Source of the DNA: Salegentibacter tibetensis
Lineage (GTDB): Bacteria; Bacteroidota; Bacteroidia; Flavobacteriales; Flavobacteriaceae
Assembly: GCF_020164485.1 (NCBI RefSeq)
Contig: NZ_JAIQZA010000006.1
Span: forward strand, 95,509 to 159,508
Length of the DNA stretch: 64,000 nt
Direction of reading: 5' to 3'
A program made the translations under genes and the position numbers. Shown in pieces: positions 63,436-64,000 of the stretch (position 1 is its first letter; the number at the start of each line of letters is the position of its first letter). The notes under the pieces were generated by a model, which saw nothing but the letters and a program-made list of their open reading frames with translations, did no database searches and was not told where the DNA came from.

Positions 63436-63972
63436 TTAGCTGTAATAGCTCGTGTGTTTAAAAGGTATTAGTGCCAGTATGACTCCTTGTGAATATAGAT
63501 CAGCTCTATCAATAACGTTTCCTGTAAGAATTCCTACGGCACCGTTCTTCTGTTTAGAATTATTTTGGCCAAACACGATGTCATCTGCCTCACCCAATTC
63601 TTTTCCTTCATTGATGAGGCTGATTATTTCATCGGGAAGAAAAAAAGTTCCTGTTTTTCCTTTCCCGATGTACTGTCTCGATTTAACCACTATCCATGCG
63701 AAGGCCTGCATTTCTTTTTCACCTGTTTTTTCAATCCCGCCTTCGATTCCCACCCAATAGTCTGCATTTTGAACCTTGGCCATGGCATTGTTTGCCCTGT
63801 TAAGAGCACCACGCAGGGTTGTATCATCCTCCATAGGTTGATCCTGCACTCCTGAGGGTACTGAAATACCTTTGAAATTGAAGGTCTCTTCCTGAAACAT
63901 TTTGGTGAATCCTTCTTTTACGGCCTTTAACTTCACAGGATTTTTGGAAGCAATAATAACTTTTTTGTCCAT
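63436..63972 (-). CDS. yjjX: inosine/xanthosine triphosphatase (YjjX family)
   Basis: 178 aa housecleaning NTPase that removes non-canonical ITP/XTP. KVIIASKNPVKLKAVKEGF at the start (SKNPVK is diagnostic), GVQDQPMEDDTTLRGALNRA, WVGIEGGIEKTGE (metal-binding Glu/Asp region), FFLPDEIISLINEGKELGEA and QKNGAVGILTGNVIDR. All family motifs are present and the length is normal. Starts 28 bp from the window end. Confidence 0.93.
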   Translation of the reverse strand: MDKKVIIASKNPVKLKAVKEGFTKMFQEETFNFKGISVPSGVQDQPMEDDTTLRGALNRANNAMAKVQNADYWVGIEGGIEKTGEKEMQAFAWIVVKSRQYIGKGKTGTFFLPDEIISLINEGKELGEADDIVFGQNNSKQKNGAVGILTGNVIDRADLYSQGVILALIPFKHTSYYS

Positions 63973-64000
63973 ATCTTCTTTAAGTGAATGTAAAAGTAGA

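Overview
The window (about 37-40% GC by eye) comes from a bacterium of the phylum Bacteroidota, most probably a marine member of the Flavobacteriaceae (Gramella/Christiangramia, Salegentibacter or Zunongwangia-like). The reasons are A-rich leaders without Shine-Dalgarno sequences, a type IX secretion (T9SS) C-terminal sorting domain, TamL (the lipoprotein form of TamA), DUF4402, DUF4249 and DUF4331 proteins, an IS256 remnant of flavobacterial type and a TonB-dependent receptor with a carboxypeptidase-regulatory N-terminus. The species cannot be fixed from the sequence alone.

Layout. 1-9.7 kb: an OmpR/histidine-kinase pair (kinase cut by the window edge), a GluR0-like ligand-gated K+ channel, a secreted beta-propeller, two very small membrane proteins, aspartate kinase with a divergent ACT-like partner, a glycosyltransferase and an SLC13/RCK permease. 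9.8-13.6 kb: a gluconate operon of a GreA/GreB-type factor, a gluconokinase::6-phosphogluconate dehydrogenase fusion and a GntP permease, with 1-nt overlaps. 13.7-21.8 kb: a minus-strand cluster of four DUF4402(-like) subunits, a PapD-like chaperone, a T9SS-sorted surface protein and an usher-like outer-membrane protein. I read it as a chaperone-usher-like fibre system, and it is the most interesting locus here. 22-31.9 kb: DoxX, a disordered protein, an OmpA lipoprotein, and tamB-tamL. 31.9-37.7 kb: a Crp/Fnr regulator, an old yellow enzyme, a quinone-reductase-like enzyme, upp, a secreted unknown, UspA and tRNA-Arg(UCU). 38.1-42.2 kb: an overlapping GT2 / tandem LAB_N / GT39 trio that looks like a lipid A or surface-lipid glycosylation module, then mannose-6-phosphate isomerase. 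42.4-49.5 kb (minus strand): aldo/keto reductase, Kef-type antiporter with a tandem Usp, a DUF1080 protein, a class A beta-lactamase-fold protein, deoC-deoD and a small membrane protein.

49.6-63.4 kb is looser and more accessory in character. It holds a decayed DUF4249 gene, a TSUP exporter with a divergent Lrp regulator, a barrel/coiled-coil protein with an OmpA partner, a DUF4331 pair split over two proteins, a TPR lipoprotein, an internally deleted IS256 copy with a perfect 34-bp palindrome at its end, a TonB receptor and a His-rich protein. The last items may together form a metal-related uptake locus. The window closes with YjjX.

Three dispersed elements with related terminal inverted repeats (22.5, 33.8 and 42.2 kb) sit in gene-free gaps and look like MITE-type repeats. 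I found no rRNA genes, CRISPR array or prophage.
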